Positions 48,871-58,492 of a stretch of DNA of 64,000 bases are shown one piece after another. Position 1 is the first letter of the stretch. Each line of letters opens with the position of its first letter. Both the position numbers and the translations under genes were made by a program. The notes under the pieces are model-generated. The model saw only the letters and a list, made by a program, of their open reading frames with translations. It had not been told where the DNA came from and did no database searches. Origin of the DNA: Methylocystis bryophila (GTDB taxonomy: Bacteria > Pseudomonadota > Alphaproteobacteria > Rhizobiales > Beijerinckiaceae); NCBI RefSeq assembly GCF_027925445.1, contig NZ_AP027149.1, positions 3,670,501 to 3,734,500 on the forward strand, written 5' to 3'.

Positions 48871-51536
48871 GAGTCTTTCCTTTCAGGGCTCTTGCGTCCG
48901 AGCGCCGTCTGCGCGGCGGCAAGGCGAGCGATGGGCGCGCGAAAAGGCGAGCAGGAAACGTAATCCACGCCGATCCGGTCGAAGAACGCGATCGAGTCCG
49001 GATCGCCGCCGTGCTCGCCGCACACGCCCAGGGTGATGTCGGGCCGCGCCTGACGCGCCCGCTCGCAGCCGAGCGCGATCAATTCGCCGACGCCGGCGAC
49101 GTCGAGCGTCACGAACGGATCCGTCGGCAGCACGCCCTTGGCCACATAGGATCTGAGAAAGGCGCCGGCGTCGTCGCGCGAGATGCCGAGCGTCGTCTGC
49201 GTCAAATCATTGGTGCCAAACGAGAGGAATTCGGCCGAGCGCGCGATCTCGCCAGCGAGCAGCGCCGCGCGCGGCAATTCGATCATCGCGCCGATACGGT
49301 AGCGCGAGGCGATCCCGGTCTCGAGCTCCACGGCCTTGGCTGTCGCCTCGACGCGCGCTTTGACGAGATCGAGCTCCGCCTTAGCGAAGACGAGCGGGAC
49401 CATGATCTCGACATGCGTCGCCCGACCGGTCTCGATCGCCGCCTCGATCGCCGCCTCGAAGATCGCGCGCGCCTGCATATCGACAATCTCGGGAAAGGCG
49501 ACGGCGAGACGCACGCCGCGAAAGCCCAGCATCGGATTGGACTCGGCGAGTTCTTGCGCGCGCTTGTTGAGCTTTGCGGCATCGGCGCCCAGCGCCTTGG
49601 CGACGCTTGCGAGCTCTGCGTCGGTCTTCGGCAGGAATTCGTGCAGAGGCGGATCGAGCAGGCGGATCGTGACGGGGAGCCCCGCCATGATCTCGAACAG
49701 CTCCTTGAAATCCTCGCGCTGCATGGGGAGGAGCTTGGCGAGCGCCGCGCGCCGGCCGGCCGCATTGTCCGCGAGGATCATCTCGCGCACCGCGACAATG
49801 CGCTCGCCCTCGAAAAACATGTGCTCGGTGCGCGCGAGGCCGATCCCTTCCGCGCCGAATTTGAGCGCGGCGCGCGCGTCGGACGGCGTCTCGGCGTTAG
49901 CGCGCACGCGCAGCCGCCTCACGCGATCCGCCCAGTCCATCAGCGTCGCGAACTCGCCGGTGAGCGCCGGCCGCAGCATTCTGACCGCGCCCGCCATGAC
50001 CTTGCCGGACGAGCCGTCGACCGTGATCACGTCGCCCTTGACGAAGCGGCGTCCGCCGACCGTGAAGCTTTGATCCTCGTAATCGATGCGCAGGCCGGTC
50101 GCGGCGGTGACGCAGGGCTTCCCCATGCCCCGCGCGACGACCGCCGCATGCGAGGTCATGCCGCCGCGCGCTGTGAGAACGCCTTCGGCGGCGTGCATGC
50201 CGGCGATGTCGTCGGGGCTCGTCTCGATGCGCACGAGAATGGCCTTGCGGCCGAGCGCGGCGCTGCTTTCGGCGTCGCGGTTCGAAAAGACGATCTCGCC
50301 GCAGGCCGCGCCGGGCGAGGCCGGCAAGCCGCTCGCCAGCACGAGCGGCCGGTCGCTCGGATCGATCGTCGGATGCAGCAATTGATCGAGCGAGGCCGGC
50401 TCGATGCGATTGAGCGCCGCCTCGCGGTCGATCAGGCCCTCATTGGCCATGTCGATGGCGATTTTTAGCGCGGCGGTCGTCGTGCGCCTTCCGGATTTCG
50501 TCTGCAGCATCCAAAGCCGTCCGGCCTCGACCGTGAACTCCATGTTCTGCATGTCGCGATAATGTCGTTCGACGCAGCCGGCGCATCGATCGAGCTCGGT
50601 GAAAGCTTTTGGCAACGAGGCTTCGAGCGAGCCGGCGGCGGGCTTGCCGCCGATCGCCGACTCGCGAATGGGCCATGGCGTGCGCAGGCCCGAAGTCACG
50701 TCGTCGCCTTGCGCATTCGGCAAAAATTCTCCGAACAGCTCGCGGGCGCCCGTGGCGGGATTGCGCGAGAAGGCGACCCCGGCCCCGCTCTCGCCGCCGA
50801 TATTGCCGAAGACCATCGCCTGAACGACGACCGCCGCCCCGATGTCCTCGGCAATGTCGTGAAGCGCGCGATAAGCCTGCGCCCGCGGGCTGTGCCAGGA
50901 CAAGAAGGCCGCCCGAATCGCCGCCCATAGCTGCTCGCGCGGATCCTGGGGAAAGCGGCCTTTTCCGATCTCGAAATAGATCCCGAGAACCTCGCGCCAA
51001 TCGGCGGCCGAGAGCTCGGCGTCACGCACGTAGCCCTTGGCCTCCTTGTGCTTGTCCAGCGCCTCCTCGAACTCGTAATGCTCATGGTCGAGCGCCACGC
51101 AGCAGAACAGCTCGACGAGCCGTCGATAGCAGTCGTAAGCGAAAACTTCGTCCCCGCAGGTGCTGGCGAGCGCCGTGACCGTCTGATCGTTCAATCCGAT
51201 GTTCAGAGCCGTGCCCATCAGGCCCGGCGTCGAGACGCGCCCGCTCGGCCGCACGGCGACGAGAAGCGGCCATTTGGGATCGCCGAAAGCGTGACCGGCG
51301 TCGGCCGCGAGCTTTGCCAGCGCGGCGTCGACGGCCTCGGTCAGCCCCGGCGGCATCTGGCCCGAATGCGCGTGAAAATATCGGCAGGCGTCCGATGAGA
51401 TCGTGAAGCCGGGCGGCACGGGGAGGCCCAGTCGCGCCATTTCGGCGAGGCCCGCGCCCTTAGAGCCCAGGACGTCGCCGAGCGCGGCCCCGCCCTCGGC
51501 TTCACCCTGGCGAAAGCTGTAGCACCATTTGGTCAT
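48867..51536 (-). CDS. ppdK: Pyruvate, phosphate dikinase (divergent ATP-grasp motif)
   Basis: Interconverts pyruvate + ATP + Pi and PEP + AMP + PPi; in type II methanotrophs and other serine-cycle organisms it helps balance PEP. The 889 residues: ATP-grasp domain (1-340), swivelling phosphohistidine domain with the catalytic His near 460 in ARGGMTSHAAVVARGMGKP, and PEP/pyruvate TIM barrel (GLARTEHMFFEGERI, GVCGEHGGDP, DYVSCSPFR). In the ATP-grasp loop the usual VRSGA-xSMPGMMDT is here VRPSGRVSTPGLMGT, an unusual version. The start MTKWCYSF at 51536 is standard. Downstream methyltransferase is coupled. Confidence 0.92.
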
Positions 51537-51564
51537 CGGACCATCGATCTCGCGTAACACGGTC

Positions 51565-52143
51565 TCAGACGGAGGGGCTGAAACGCCGGCGCAGGAAGAG
51601 CGCGAAAGCGAGCTGGCCCGCTCCGTACATCATCATGTCGACGCCAAGGAAAAGACCGAGAACATAGGGAGAGTTCTGCGGCCAGCCGAAGACGATCAAG
51701 AGCCCGAGCACGGTCGTCAATCCGCCGGCGAGTCCGACCTGCCAGCGGGGAGCCTCCGGCAGCCTCCTCGCAAGAAAAAGCCGCAGCGCGCCCGTCGCCA
51801 CGAGCGAGAGGCCGAGCAGCAGCGTCAGCCCGACGGCGCTCGCCTCCGGGTTGGCGAGCGCGAAGGAGCCCGCGACGATGTAAAAGAGGCCGACGGCGCC
51901 GACGAGCAGCCGGCTTGTCCAGCGATGGGCGTGCAGCGCAAGCGAAATGTCGAGGCCGCCGATGATGATGACGAAGATCGCAATCAGATAGACGGAAGCG
52001 ATCGTCGCCGGGTTGACGAGCACGAGCGAGGCGACGCCGAAGAACACCGAAAGCGCGCCGAATGCCGCAAACCACGGCCAGCGCGAGCGCAAGCGCTCGA
52101 CGGCTTGGCCGTGAGGCAGGGGCGAATCGCCAAGAAGGGTCAT
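51565..52143 (-). CDS. HdeD family acid-resistance-type membrane protein
   Basis: A 192-residue inner-membrane protein with six hydrophobic helices in three pairs: WPWFAAFGALSVFFGVASLV, ATIASVYLIAIFVIIIGGLD, and so on, the HdeD layout (DUF308 repeats). In enterobacteria HdeD is linked to acid resistance; here the role is open. AAGGAA lies 6 bases before the ATG at 52143. It follows its upstream neighbour's promoter region and precedes ppdK by 28 bases on the same strand, so the two may be cotranscribed. Confidence 0.88.
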   Translation of the reverse strand: MTLLGDSPLPHGQAVERLRSRWPWFAAFGALSVFFGVASLVLVNPATIASVYLIAIFVIIIGGLDISLALHAHRWTSRLLVGAVGLFYIVAGSFALANPEASAVGLTLLLGLSLVATGALRLFLARRLPEAPRWQVGLAGGLTTVLGLLIVFGWPQNSPYVLGLFLGVDMMMYGAGQLAFALFLRRRFSPSV

Positions 52144-52275
52144 GCTGCGTTCCTTTGAAGGCCGTGCGAGAGAGGCCGCGCTTTTCGGATTCCGCTGGTC
52201 CGGCGGCCCGGGAAAGCTTAACACAGCTTTAACCCTGACGGCGCGAGAGGCGCGAATATCCTTAAGGCGGGCAAG

Positions 52276-52467
52276 GTGGCGGAAGATCCGGACGAGAAGC
52301 CCCGGGAGAAGCCGGAGCACAAGATCGGCGAGAAGCTCGATGAAGTCTCCGTCGCCGAGCTCGACGCCCGCATCGCGCTTCTGCGCGAGGAGATCGCCCG
52401 CCTCGAGGCCGCGCGGGACGCCAAGCGCGCGGCGCAGGCGGCGGCGGACGCTTTCTTCAAGAAATAG
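52276..52467 (+). CDS. DUF1192 small coiled-coil protein
   Basis: A 63-residue acidic/basic protein with a single coiled coil: KIGEKLDEVSVAELDARIALLREEIARLEAARDAK (landmarks; residues 16-50) and an AADAFFKK end. It matches DUF1192, a small alphaproteobacterial family of unknown function. The start is GTG at 52276 with a weak G-rich ribosome site. It lies 104 bases before aspS on the same strand. Confidence 0.85.
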   Translation: MAEDPDEKPREKPEHKIGEKLDEVSVAELDARIALLREEIARLEAARDAKRAAQAAADAFFKK

Positions 52468-52571
52468 CGTGTCGAGCTTCGCCTGAAGCGCGGCGCTTGA
52501 CAGGCCCCCCTCGCCATGCGCTTTTCCGCGCCAATCCCGCCCTTTGTAACCCTCCTCGGCAAGAAGACGCC

Positions 52572-54353
52572 ATGCATCGCTATCGCACGCACAATTGCGG
52601 AGAGCTCCGCGACGCCCATATCGGCGCAAAAACCCGCCTCTCCGGCTGGTGTCATCGCATCCGCGACCACGGCGGCGTGCTGTTCATCGATCTGCGCGAC
52701 CATTACGGCATGACGCAATGCGTCATCGATCCGGACTCGCCGGCCTTCGCCCAGGCCGAGAAGCTGCGCTCGGAATGGGTCGCCCGCTTCGACGGCGAGG
52801 TGCGCAGACGTCCGGCCGGCAACGAGAACGCCGAAACGCCGACCGGCGCGATCGAGGTCTATGTGCGCGAGATCGAGGTGCTGGGGCCGGCCGCCGAGCT
52901 GCCGTTGCCCGTCTTCGGCGATCAGCCCTACCCCGAGGAGACGCGGCTCAAATACCGATTCCTGGATCTGCGCCGAGAGAAGCTGCACGCCAACATCATG
53001 CTGCGCGGCAAGGTCATCGACGAGCTGCGCGCGCGCATGAAGCGCCAAGGCTTCTTCGAGTTCCAGACGCCGATCCTGACCGCCTCCTCGCCCGAAGGCG
53101 CGCGCGACTTCCTCGTGCCCTCGCGCATCCACCCGGGCAAGTTCTACGCGCTGCCGCAGGCGCCGCAGCAATATAAGCAGCTTTTGATGATGGCGGGCTT
53201 CGACCGCTATTTCCAGATCGCGCCCTGCTTTCGCGACGAGGACCCGCGCGCCGACCGCCTCCCCGGCGAATTCTACCAGCTCGACGTCGAGATGAGCTTC
53301 GTCACGCAGGAAGACGTTTTCGCCGCGCTCGAGCCCGTGATCCATGGCGTCTTCGACCTCTTCAAGGGCGAGCGAGTCGTTCGCCCCGGCCCCTGGCCGC
53401 GCATTCCCTATGCCGAGGCGATGCTGAAATACGGCACCGACAAGCCGGATCTGCGCAATCCGCTCGAAATCGTCGACGTGTCGGAGGAATTTTCGCGCGA
53501 CGACGTCTCCTTCAAGGCCTTCAGGGGCAAGGTGGTGCGCGCGATTCCGGCGCCGGGCGCCGCGGCGCAGCCCCGCAGCTTCTTCGACAAGCTCAACGAC
53601 TGGGCGCGTTCCGAGGGCGCGCCAGGCTTGGGCTATGTGATCTTTGAGGAGGAGAATGGCGCGCTCGCCGGCAAGGGGCCGATCGCCAAATTCATCCCCG
53701 CGGAAGTCCAGGCCGCCATTGCCGCCAAGGCGCGCGTTAAGGCCGGCGACGCCGTGTTCTTCTCCGCGGGCGAAGAGACGGCGGCGGCCAAGCTCGCCGG
53801 GCAGGCGCGTCTTCGCATCGGCGCCGAGCTCGACGTGACCAAGACCGACAGCTTCGAATTCTGCTGGGTCGTCGACTTCCCGATGTTCGAATGGAACGAG
53901 GACGAGAAGAAGGTCGACTTCTCGCACAATCCCTTCTCCATGCCGCAGGGCGGGCTCGACGCGCTCGACACGATGGACCCGCTGCAAATTAAGGCGTTTC
54001 AATATGACATCGCCTGCAACGGCTTCGAGATCGCCTCGGGCGGCGTCCGCAACCATCGGCCGGAGGCCATGGTGCGGGCCTTCGAGATCGCTGGCTACGG
54101 CGAGGAGGAGGTGGTGCAGCGGTTCGGCGGCATGTATCGCGCCTTCCACTATGGCGCGCCGCCGCATGGCGGCATGGCGGCGGGACTGGACCGCATCGTG
54201 ATGCTGCTCGCCGGCGAGCAGAATCTGCGCGAGGTGACGCTCTTCCCGATGAACCAGCGCGCCGAGGACTTGCTGATGAGCGCGCCCTCCGAGGCGACGC
54301 CGAAGCAGTTGCGGGAGCTGCATCTGCGGGTCAACCCGCCGCAGAAGACTTAG
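52572..54353 (+). CDS. aspS: Aspartate--tRNA ligase
   Basis: A class IIb synthetase of 593 residues with an N-terminal OB anticodon-binding domain (RTHNCGELRDAHIG, GWCHRIRDHGGVLFIDLRDH), motif 2 (FRDEDPRADRLPGEFYQLD), a bacterial GAD insertion (about 290-410) and motif 3 (GLDRIVMLLAGE). Most alphaproteobacterial AspRS are non-discriminating and work with GatCAB, which I infer but cannot see. The ATG at 52572 gives MHRYRTHNCG; the longer frame from 52497 is rejected. Confidence 0.97.
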   Translation: MHRYRTHNCGELRDAHIGAKTRLSGWCHRIRDHGGVLFIDLRDHYGMTQCVIDPDSPAFAQAEKLRSEWVARFDGEVRRRPAGNENAETPTGAIEVYVREIEVLGPAAELPLPVFGDQPYPEETRLKYRFLDLRREKLHANIMLRGKVIDELRARMKRQGFFEFQTPILTASSPEGARDFLVPSRIHPGKFYALPQAPQQYKQLLMMAGFDRYFQIAPCFRDEDPRADRLPGEFYQLDVEMSFVTQEDVFAALEPVIHGVFDLFKGERVVRPGPWPRIPYAEAMLKYGTDKPDLRNPLEIVDVSEEFSRDDVSFKAFRGKVVRAIPAPGAAAQPRSFFDKLNDWARSEGAPGLGYVIFEEENGALAGKGPIAKFIPAEVQAAIAAKARVKAGDAVFFSAGEETAAAKLAGQARLRIGAELDVTKTDSFEFCWVVDFPMFEWNEDEKKVDFSHNPFSMPQGGLDALDTMDPLQIKAFQYDIACNGFEIASGGVRNHRPEAMVRAFEIAGYGEEEVVQRFGGMYRAFHYGAPPHGGMAAGLDRIVMLLAGEQNLREVTLFPMNQRAEDLLMSAPSEATPKQLRELHLRVNPPQKT

Positions 54354-54406
54354 AAAAACTGTTATCGGCTTGATGCAGTTTGCGGTTCGAGGTGAACTTG
54401 CCCAGA

Positions 54407-54955
54407 ATGGAGACCCCTAGACCGACATTTTGGGTATTCATCCGCGTCATCCTAAGCGACTGGATGGCACGCATGAGCGGCCCCGCCAGCGTTCCGCTCA
54501 CCGTTGCCGCGACCTACGTGGATGGTCCATGGGCAAAAGCTGGCCTGATAGCGCTGGCGTTTTTTTGCGCGTGGTACGCCGCATACAGAGTGTGGGCCGC
54601 CGAACGTGAGAGGGTAATTGAGGCAGAGAATGCCCTAGGGAAGAGCAAAGACAAGCAAGAGCTGCTATTGATTTTGAATGAGATCTTCAATAACTCTAAA
54701 GAGTTATGCGAAAGACCTCTCGACGCGAAAGATAGTCTTTCTAGATGGCGCAAAGACATTGAATCGCTATTCAAATATACGATAGAAATATTGCAGAGTA
54801 AGTTATCGAATGCGGAGCTTAACGTTCTCATAAACGGGCCCATGGGAGAAAGATACGTATTTCACAATAGGAGTAGCGGCGAGCAACAAGATCTACAGCA
54901 TGTAATATATTTTTTCCATGAAAGGATAGTGGACCTCATAAAGAAAAATTCTTGA
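54407..54955 (+). CDS. Hypothetical membrane-anchored coiled-coil protein, AT-rich, orphan
   Basis: An unrecognised protein of about 182 residues. One or two N-terminal hydrophobic segments (TFWVFIRVILSDWM and KAGLIALAFFCAWYAAYRVW) are followed by a charged helical region (AERERVIEAENALGKSKDKQELLLILNEIF) and a polar C-terminal domain ending FFHERIVDLIKKNS. GC content falls sharply here compared with aspS, and AUA/AAA codons are common, strong signs of foreign origin. The start is ATG at 54407; GTG at 54392 is an alternative. It stands alone 50 bases after aspS. A membrane-anchored sensor or effector of a defence locus is possible but unproven. Confidence 0.6.
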   Translation: METPRPTFWVFIRVILSDWMARMSGPASVPLTVAATYVDGPWAKAGLIALAFFCAWYAAYRVWAAERERVIEAENALGKSKDKQELLLILNEIFNNSKELCERPLDAKDSLSRWRKDIESLFKYTIEILQSKLSNAELNVLINGPMGERYVFHNRSSGEQQDLQHVIYFFHERIVDLIKKNS

Positions 54956-55108
54956 CGGATATGCAGGCGTCTCGTGATAAATAAGCCGGGAGGAGATCCG
55001 CAAATCTAGCCACTCGACCAATCTGAGAAGGATCATCTGTCAGACAATGGCCGGCCACGTACATGTCACATACATTGAGCCGATAACGCCTTAAAACAGC
55101 CGGACCCC

Positions 55109-55366
55109 TCACGCCTTAGCTTCCAAGTAGGCCCGCCGCGCGCGCGCCGGCGTCAGCAGGAAGTGCTCGCCCCTCTGATAGGCGGCGTTGCCGGCGAGCA
55201 CTTCGAATTCGCACATCGTGTCGGCGTCCTGCGCGCCTTGCGCGAGCGCGCCGCTCAGCAGCCGCACGGTCCGGGGCAGAAGCGCCAGCGGGCCATGTTC
55301 GGCGACTTCCCGGATGAAGATGTTCGACGAACGGTCCATGGTGTGCTCGCTTTCCCTCAACGCCAT
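55109..55366 (-). CDS. Small hypothetical protein divergent from a LysR regulator
   Basis: An 85-residue soluble protein, MALRESEHTMDRSSNIFIRE at the start, then GPLALLPRTVRLLSGALAQGAQDADTMCEFEVLAG and a basic ARARRAYLEAKA end. I do not recognise a family. An ATG at 55420 would extend it by 18 residues but would lie inside the LysR operator dyad. Its divergent position, with 68 bases between the start codons, suggests control by the LysR protein. Confidence 0.6.
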   Translation of the reverse strand: MALRESEHTMDRSSNIFIREVAEHGPLALLPRTVRLLSGALAQGAQDADTMCEFEVLAGNAAYQRGEHFLLTPARARRAYLEAKA

Positions 55367-55418
55367 GCTTTTAACGCGAGCCCGGCCCATAAATCCAATT
55401 GCCATTTTCGATGATTTC

Positions 55419-55433
55419 ATGCATTTTTTGCAT
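55419..55433. promoter_or_regulatory. LysR-type operator dyad
   Basis: ATGCA-TTTTT-TGCAT (55419-55433), a perfect 5-bp dyad of the T-N11-A type bound by LysR regulators, ending one base before the lysR start codon. Suggests tight autorepression. Confidence 0.5.
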
Positions 55434-55434
55434 C

Positions 55435-56244
55435 ATGGAGCTGCTCTGGATCGATGATTTCCTGGCGCTGGCCGAAACGCGGAACTTCACCCGCGCCGCC
55501 GAGATCCGCTTCACGACGCAGTCAGCCTATAGCCGGCGCGTGCAGCGGCTGGAAGAATGGCTCGGCGCGGCGCTCTTCGATCGCGAGACGCGGCCCGTGG
55601 CGTTGACGCCCGCCGGGGAGGAGTTTCTCGGTCGCGCCCGCCGCTTGCGCGAGGAGATTTTTGACGCGCGCCGCGCCGTGCTGAGCGCCTCGAGCGTCTT
55701 CAAAAAATCGCTGCGCGTCTACGCCACCAACACGCTCGCCGCGACGCTGCTGCCCTCCTGGATCGCCGAGCGGGGCTTGGAAAACTATTCGCTGATCGTC
55801 GCCTCGATCACGGGGTGTCTCGGCGCACTGCGTCGCGGACAGGCCGACCTCGCGCTCGTTCCGCATTTCGGCGACGAGGAGGCGCTGGCCGGGCTCAAGC
55901 CCGAAGAGCTCGCCGAAGACCGGCTGATTCTCGTCGCGAGCCCGAAGCTCGCGTCTTCCGTGACGCTGTCAGGCGGAAAGCTTAAGGGACGGCTCATGGT
56001 CTATGCGCCCGGCACGAGCTATGGGGCCCAGATCGCCGCCTTGCTGGCTTCGCATGGCGCAACGATAGAAGCGCCCCCCGTCTGCGAGAGCGCCTCGGCC
56101 GAGGCGCTGCTGGCGCAGGCGATTGCCGGTTTCGGCGCGGCCTGGATCCCGCGTCTGCTGCTCAAGGACGCGGCGCTAACGCGCTGCGACGTGCCGGCGT
56201 TTTTCGACGCGCCTTACAAAATCCTGCTCGTGCGAGCGGCCTGA
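55435..56244 (+). CDS. LysR family transcriptional regulator (HypT-like)
   Basis: A 269-residue regulator: N-terminal winged helix MELLWIDDFLALAETRNFTRAAEIRFTTQSAYSRRVQRLEEWLG (landmark, residues 1-44) and a periplasmic-binding-like effector domain (about 90-265). The N-terminus is more like the HypT subgroup (hypochlorite-responsive in E. coli) than like metabolic LysR proteins, but the Met residues important in HypT are not conserved enough to claim its function. ATG at 55435 directly follows the operator dyad. Confidence 0.88.
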   Translation: MELLWIDDFLALAETRNFTRAAEIRFTTQSAYSRRVQRLEEWLGAALFDRETRPVALTPAGEEFLGRARRLREEIFDARRAVLSASSVFKKSLRVYATNTLAATLLPSWIAERGLENYSLIVASITGCLGALRRGQADLALVPHFGDEEALAGLKPEELAEDRLILVASPKLASSVTLSGGKLKGRLMVYAPGTSYGAQIAALLASHGATIEAPPVCESASAEALLAQAIAGFGAAWIPRLLLKDAALTRCDVPAFFDAPYKILLVRAA

Positions 56245-56285
56245 CGGCTCGTCGAACCGCTTCCAATTGAACCGAATTGCAATCG

Positions 56286-56675
56286 CTAGGCGCGAATCTC
56301 GTCGCACAATTCAACGAGGAAACCGTTGCAATCGCGCACATAGGCGATCGTCTGTCCCCAGGGCTTTTCGAGGGGCGCGACAAGCGCAGTCGCGCCTTCT
56401 CTCACCGCGGTCTCGTAAGCCGTCTGCACATTCTCGACGACGAAGGCGACTTCAGCTCCCGCCGGGGATTCGCTTGGGCGGTTGCGCCTGAAGCCGTGAC
56501 ACGTCGTCTCCACCAGCGTCTCGGCGACGAAGGCGAGGGCGGTCGCGCCCGTGTCGAGTTCGCCATATTGTCCGCTCTCATGGAGAAAGCGGCGCTTCAC
56601 GCCGAGAACAGTCTCGTAAAACGAGAGCGTCGCCGCAACGTCCGGCACATACAGGATCACATAACCGAGGCGCAT
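56286..56675 (-). CDS. VOC family (glyoxalase/bleomycin resistance) protein
   Basis: A 129-residue single-domain VOC protein: RLGYVILYVPDVAATLSFYE, a GALAFVAETL strand region, EVAFVVENVQTAYETAVREGA and AYVRDCNGFLVELCD with the terminal Glu metal ligand. Two betaalphabetabetabeta modules. It could be a glyoxalase, dioxygenase or resistance protein; the substrate is unknown. A very strong ribosome site (AAGGAGG) lies 5 bases before the ATG. It converges with lysR and diverges from gpx. Confidence 0.88.
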   Translation of the reverse strand: MRLGYVILYVPDVAATLSFYETVLGVKRRFLHESGQYGELDTGATALAFVAETLVETTCHGFRRNRPSESPAGAEVAFVVENVQTAYETAVREGATALVAPLEKPWGQTIAYVRDCNGFLVELCDEIRA

Positions 56676-56816
56676 CGTTCCTCCTTTGTTCTCAATACCC
56701 TTGTCGCGTTCAAGCTCGAAAGTAAAGCCTCATTCGCAGGCTCTCGCGGAACGGGCGCAGTTCCCTTGGGAGCGCAAATTTTGCAAGATGGCGATAGTTG
56801 CTAGGCGGAGGAACCC

Positions 56817-57305
56817 ATGACCGGCATCTACGACATCGAAGCGTGCGGCATCGACGGCGCGTCGCACAAGCTTTCCGAATATGCGGGCAAAACGCTGCTC
56901 ATCGTCAATGTCGCGAGCCAATGCGGCTTCACGCCGCAGTACAAAGGGCTCGAGGCGCTCTACCGCGAATTCGCGCCGAAGGGCCTCGTCGTGCTGGGCT
57001 TCCCCTGCGATCAGTTTGGACACCAGGAGCCGGGGAGCGAGGCGGAGATCGCGAGCTTCTGCTCGACAAAATATGACGTGACCTTTCCCATGTTTGCAAA
57101 GATCGAGGTCAATGGCGAGGGCGCGCATCCGCTTTATCGCTTCTTGAAGGGTGAGAAGCCCGGCCTCCTCGGCACTGAAGCGATCAAATGGAATTTCACG
57201 AAATTCCTCGTCGACTCCAAGGGCCAAGTGACGAAGCGCTATGCGCCTCACGACACGCCGGAACAGATCGGCAAGGACTTGGAAAACTTGCTCGCAGCGG
57301 GTTAG
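56817..57305 (+). CDS. gpx: Glutathione peroxidase (thiol type)
   Basis: Reduces hydroperoxides with glutathione or thioredoxin. The 162 residues: peroxidatic Cys36 in VASQCGFTPQY (Cys rather than Sec), GFPCDQFGHQEPG with the Gln and second Cys, and the Trp of WNFTKFLVD, completing the Cys-Gln-Trp tetrad. Length and spacing are typical of bacterial GPX. GGAGG lies about 5 bases before the ATG. Single gene, divergent from VOC. Confidence 0.94.
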   Translation: MTGIYDIEACGIDGASHKLSEYAGKTLLIVNVASQCGFTPQYKGLEALYREFAPKGLVVLGFPCDQFGHQEPGSEAEIASFCSTKYDVTFPMFAKIEVNGEGAHPLYRFLKGEKPGLLGTEAIKWNFTKFLVDSKGQVTKRYAPHDTPEQIGKDLENLLAAG

Positions 57306-57318
57306 ATCGCTCGGGATG

Positions 57319-57482
57319 GAAAGCCCCCTCCCCTGCCCTCCCCCGTTTCACGGGAGAGGGAGTCCGGCTCGGCGCTTCATCGACGTTTCTCGCGACCTCG
57401 ATCGCCCCCTCTCCCGCCATAGGGCGTCGAAAGACGCCCGTCCAAAGACGGGCTATGGCGGGGGAGGGTGAGGGAGGGGGCA
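57319..57482. repeat. CCCTCTCC-type repeat pair (type D), copies D4 and D5
   Basis: CCCTCCCCCG-TTTC-ACGGGAGAGGG (57336-57362) and a second larger structure (57403-57482) with CCCCCTCTCCCGCC...GGCGGGGGAGGGTGAGGG and an inner GGGCGTC/GACGCCC dyad. It lies between gpx and ispA and may end the gpx transcript. Confidence 0.7.
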
Positions 57483-57499
57483 ATAGCCAAGGGCGGCGC

Positions 57500-58423
57500 A
57501 TGACTGACGCGAAAGAATTCCTTCAACGCCTGGACGATGCCGCACAGCGCACCGAGGCGGCTCTGGATCGGCTGCTCGCAAGCGAGCCGCTCAGAGGCGA
57601 GATCGCGCGGCCGGCGCGGCTGCTCGCGGCCATGCGCTATGCGTCGCTCGGCGGCGGCAAGCGGCTGCGGCCCTTTCTCGCCATCGAATCCGCCAGGCTC
57701 TTTGGCGTCGAGGGCGAGTGGCCGTTACGCGTCGGCTGCGCGCTGGAGATGGTCCATTGCTACTCACTCGCCCATGACGATCTGCCGGCGATGGATGACG
57801 ACGACCTCCGCCGCGGCCGTCCGACGACGCACAAGGCCTTCGACGAAGCGACCGCGATCCTCGCTGGCGACGGGCTGCTCACTTATGCTTTTGACGTGCT
57901 CGCCGATGAAGCGACGCACGCAGACGCGCAAGCGCGCGCAAAGCTCGTTCTGGCGCTGGCGCGCGCCGCAGGGCTTGGCGGCATGGTAGGCGGTCAGGCG
58001 CTGGATCTTGAGGCCGAATCCGCCGCACGCTCCCTCTCTCAAGAAGAAATCCTGACGCTGCAGGCGATGAAGACCGGCGCGCTGCTGCGCTTCGCCGTCG
58101 ACGCCGGCGCGATCCTCGGCCATGCGAGCGCGGCGGAGACGCAGGCCCTCTCTCGCTATGGCGCGGCGCTCGGCGCGGCTTTTCAAGTCGCCGACGACAT
58201 TCTGGACGCGGCCGGCGACACGGCGGCGCTCGGGAAGCGCGCCGGCAAGGACGCCGAGCGCGGCAAGGCGACGCTGGTCTCGCTCTTAGGGCTGGACGGC
58301 GCCATCGCGCGCCGCGACCGGCTCGTCGAGGAAGCCATCGCCGCGCTCGACGCGACGGGCTTCGGACCCGCGACGCAAGTGCTGAAAGACGCGGCGGTCT
58401 TCGTCGCCGCGCGCAAGAATTGA
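57500..58423 (+). CDS. ispA: Polyprenyl (geranyl/farnesyl) diphosphate synthase
   Basis: Condenses IPP with DMAPP/GPP to make farnesyl diphosphate for quinones, hopanoids and undecaprenyl phosphate. The 307 residues: SLGGGKRLRPFL, first aspartate-rich motif DDLPAMDDDDLRRG (the bacterial short-chain FPPS form with two residues inserted), MVGGQALDLEAE, and the second motif DDILDAAGD. The length matches FPPS rather than long-chain synthases. ATG at 57500; the open frame before it is repeat-derived. Confidence 0.92.
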   Translation: MTDAKEFLQRLDDAAQRTEAALDRLLASEPLRGEIARPARLLAAMRYASLGGGKRLRPFLAIESARLFGVEGEWPLRVGCALEMVHCYSLAHDDLPAMDDDDLRRGRPTTHKAFDEATAILAGDGLLTYAFDVLADEATHADAQARAKLVLALARAAGLGGMVGGQALDLEAESAARSLSQEEILTLQAMKTGALLRFAVDAGAILGHASAAETQALSRYGAALGAAFQVADDILDAAGDTAALGKRAGKDAERGKATLVSLLGLDGAIARRDRLVEEAIAALDATGFGPATQVLKDAAVFVAARKN

Positions 58424-58492
58424 GCAGAGTTCCCAAGAAGGGGGGCGGTTTCTAGATAGAAATCCTGATCAAGGAAAGGACCCTGTCCGCCG

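Noticed and set aside
52218..54323. 701-codon minus-strand frame opposite aspS
   Set aside because: Antisense shadow with Arg/His-rich composition; aspS matches its family over the full length.
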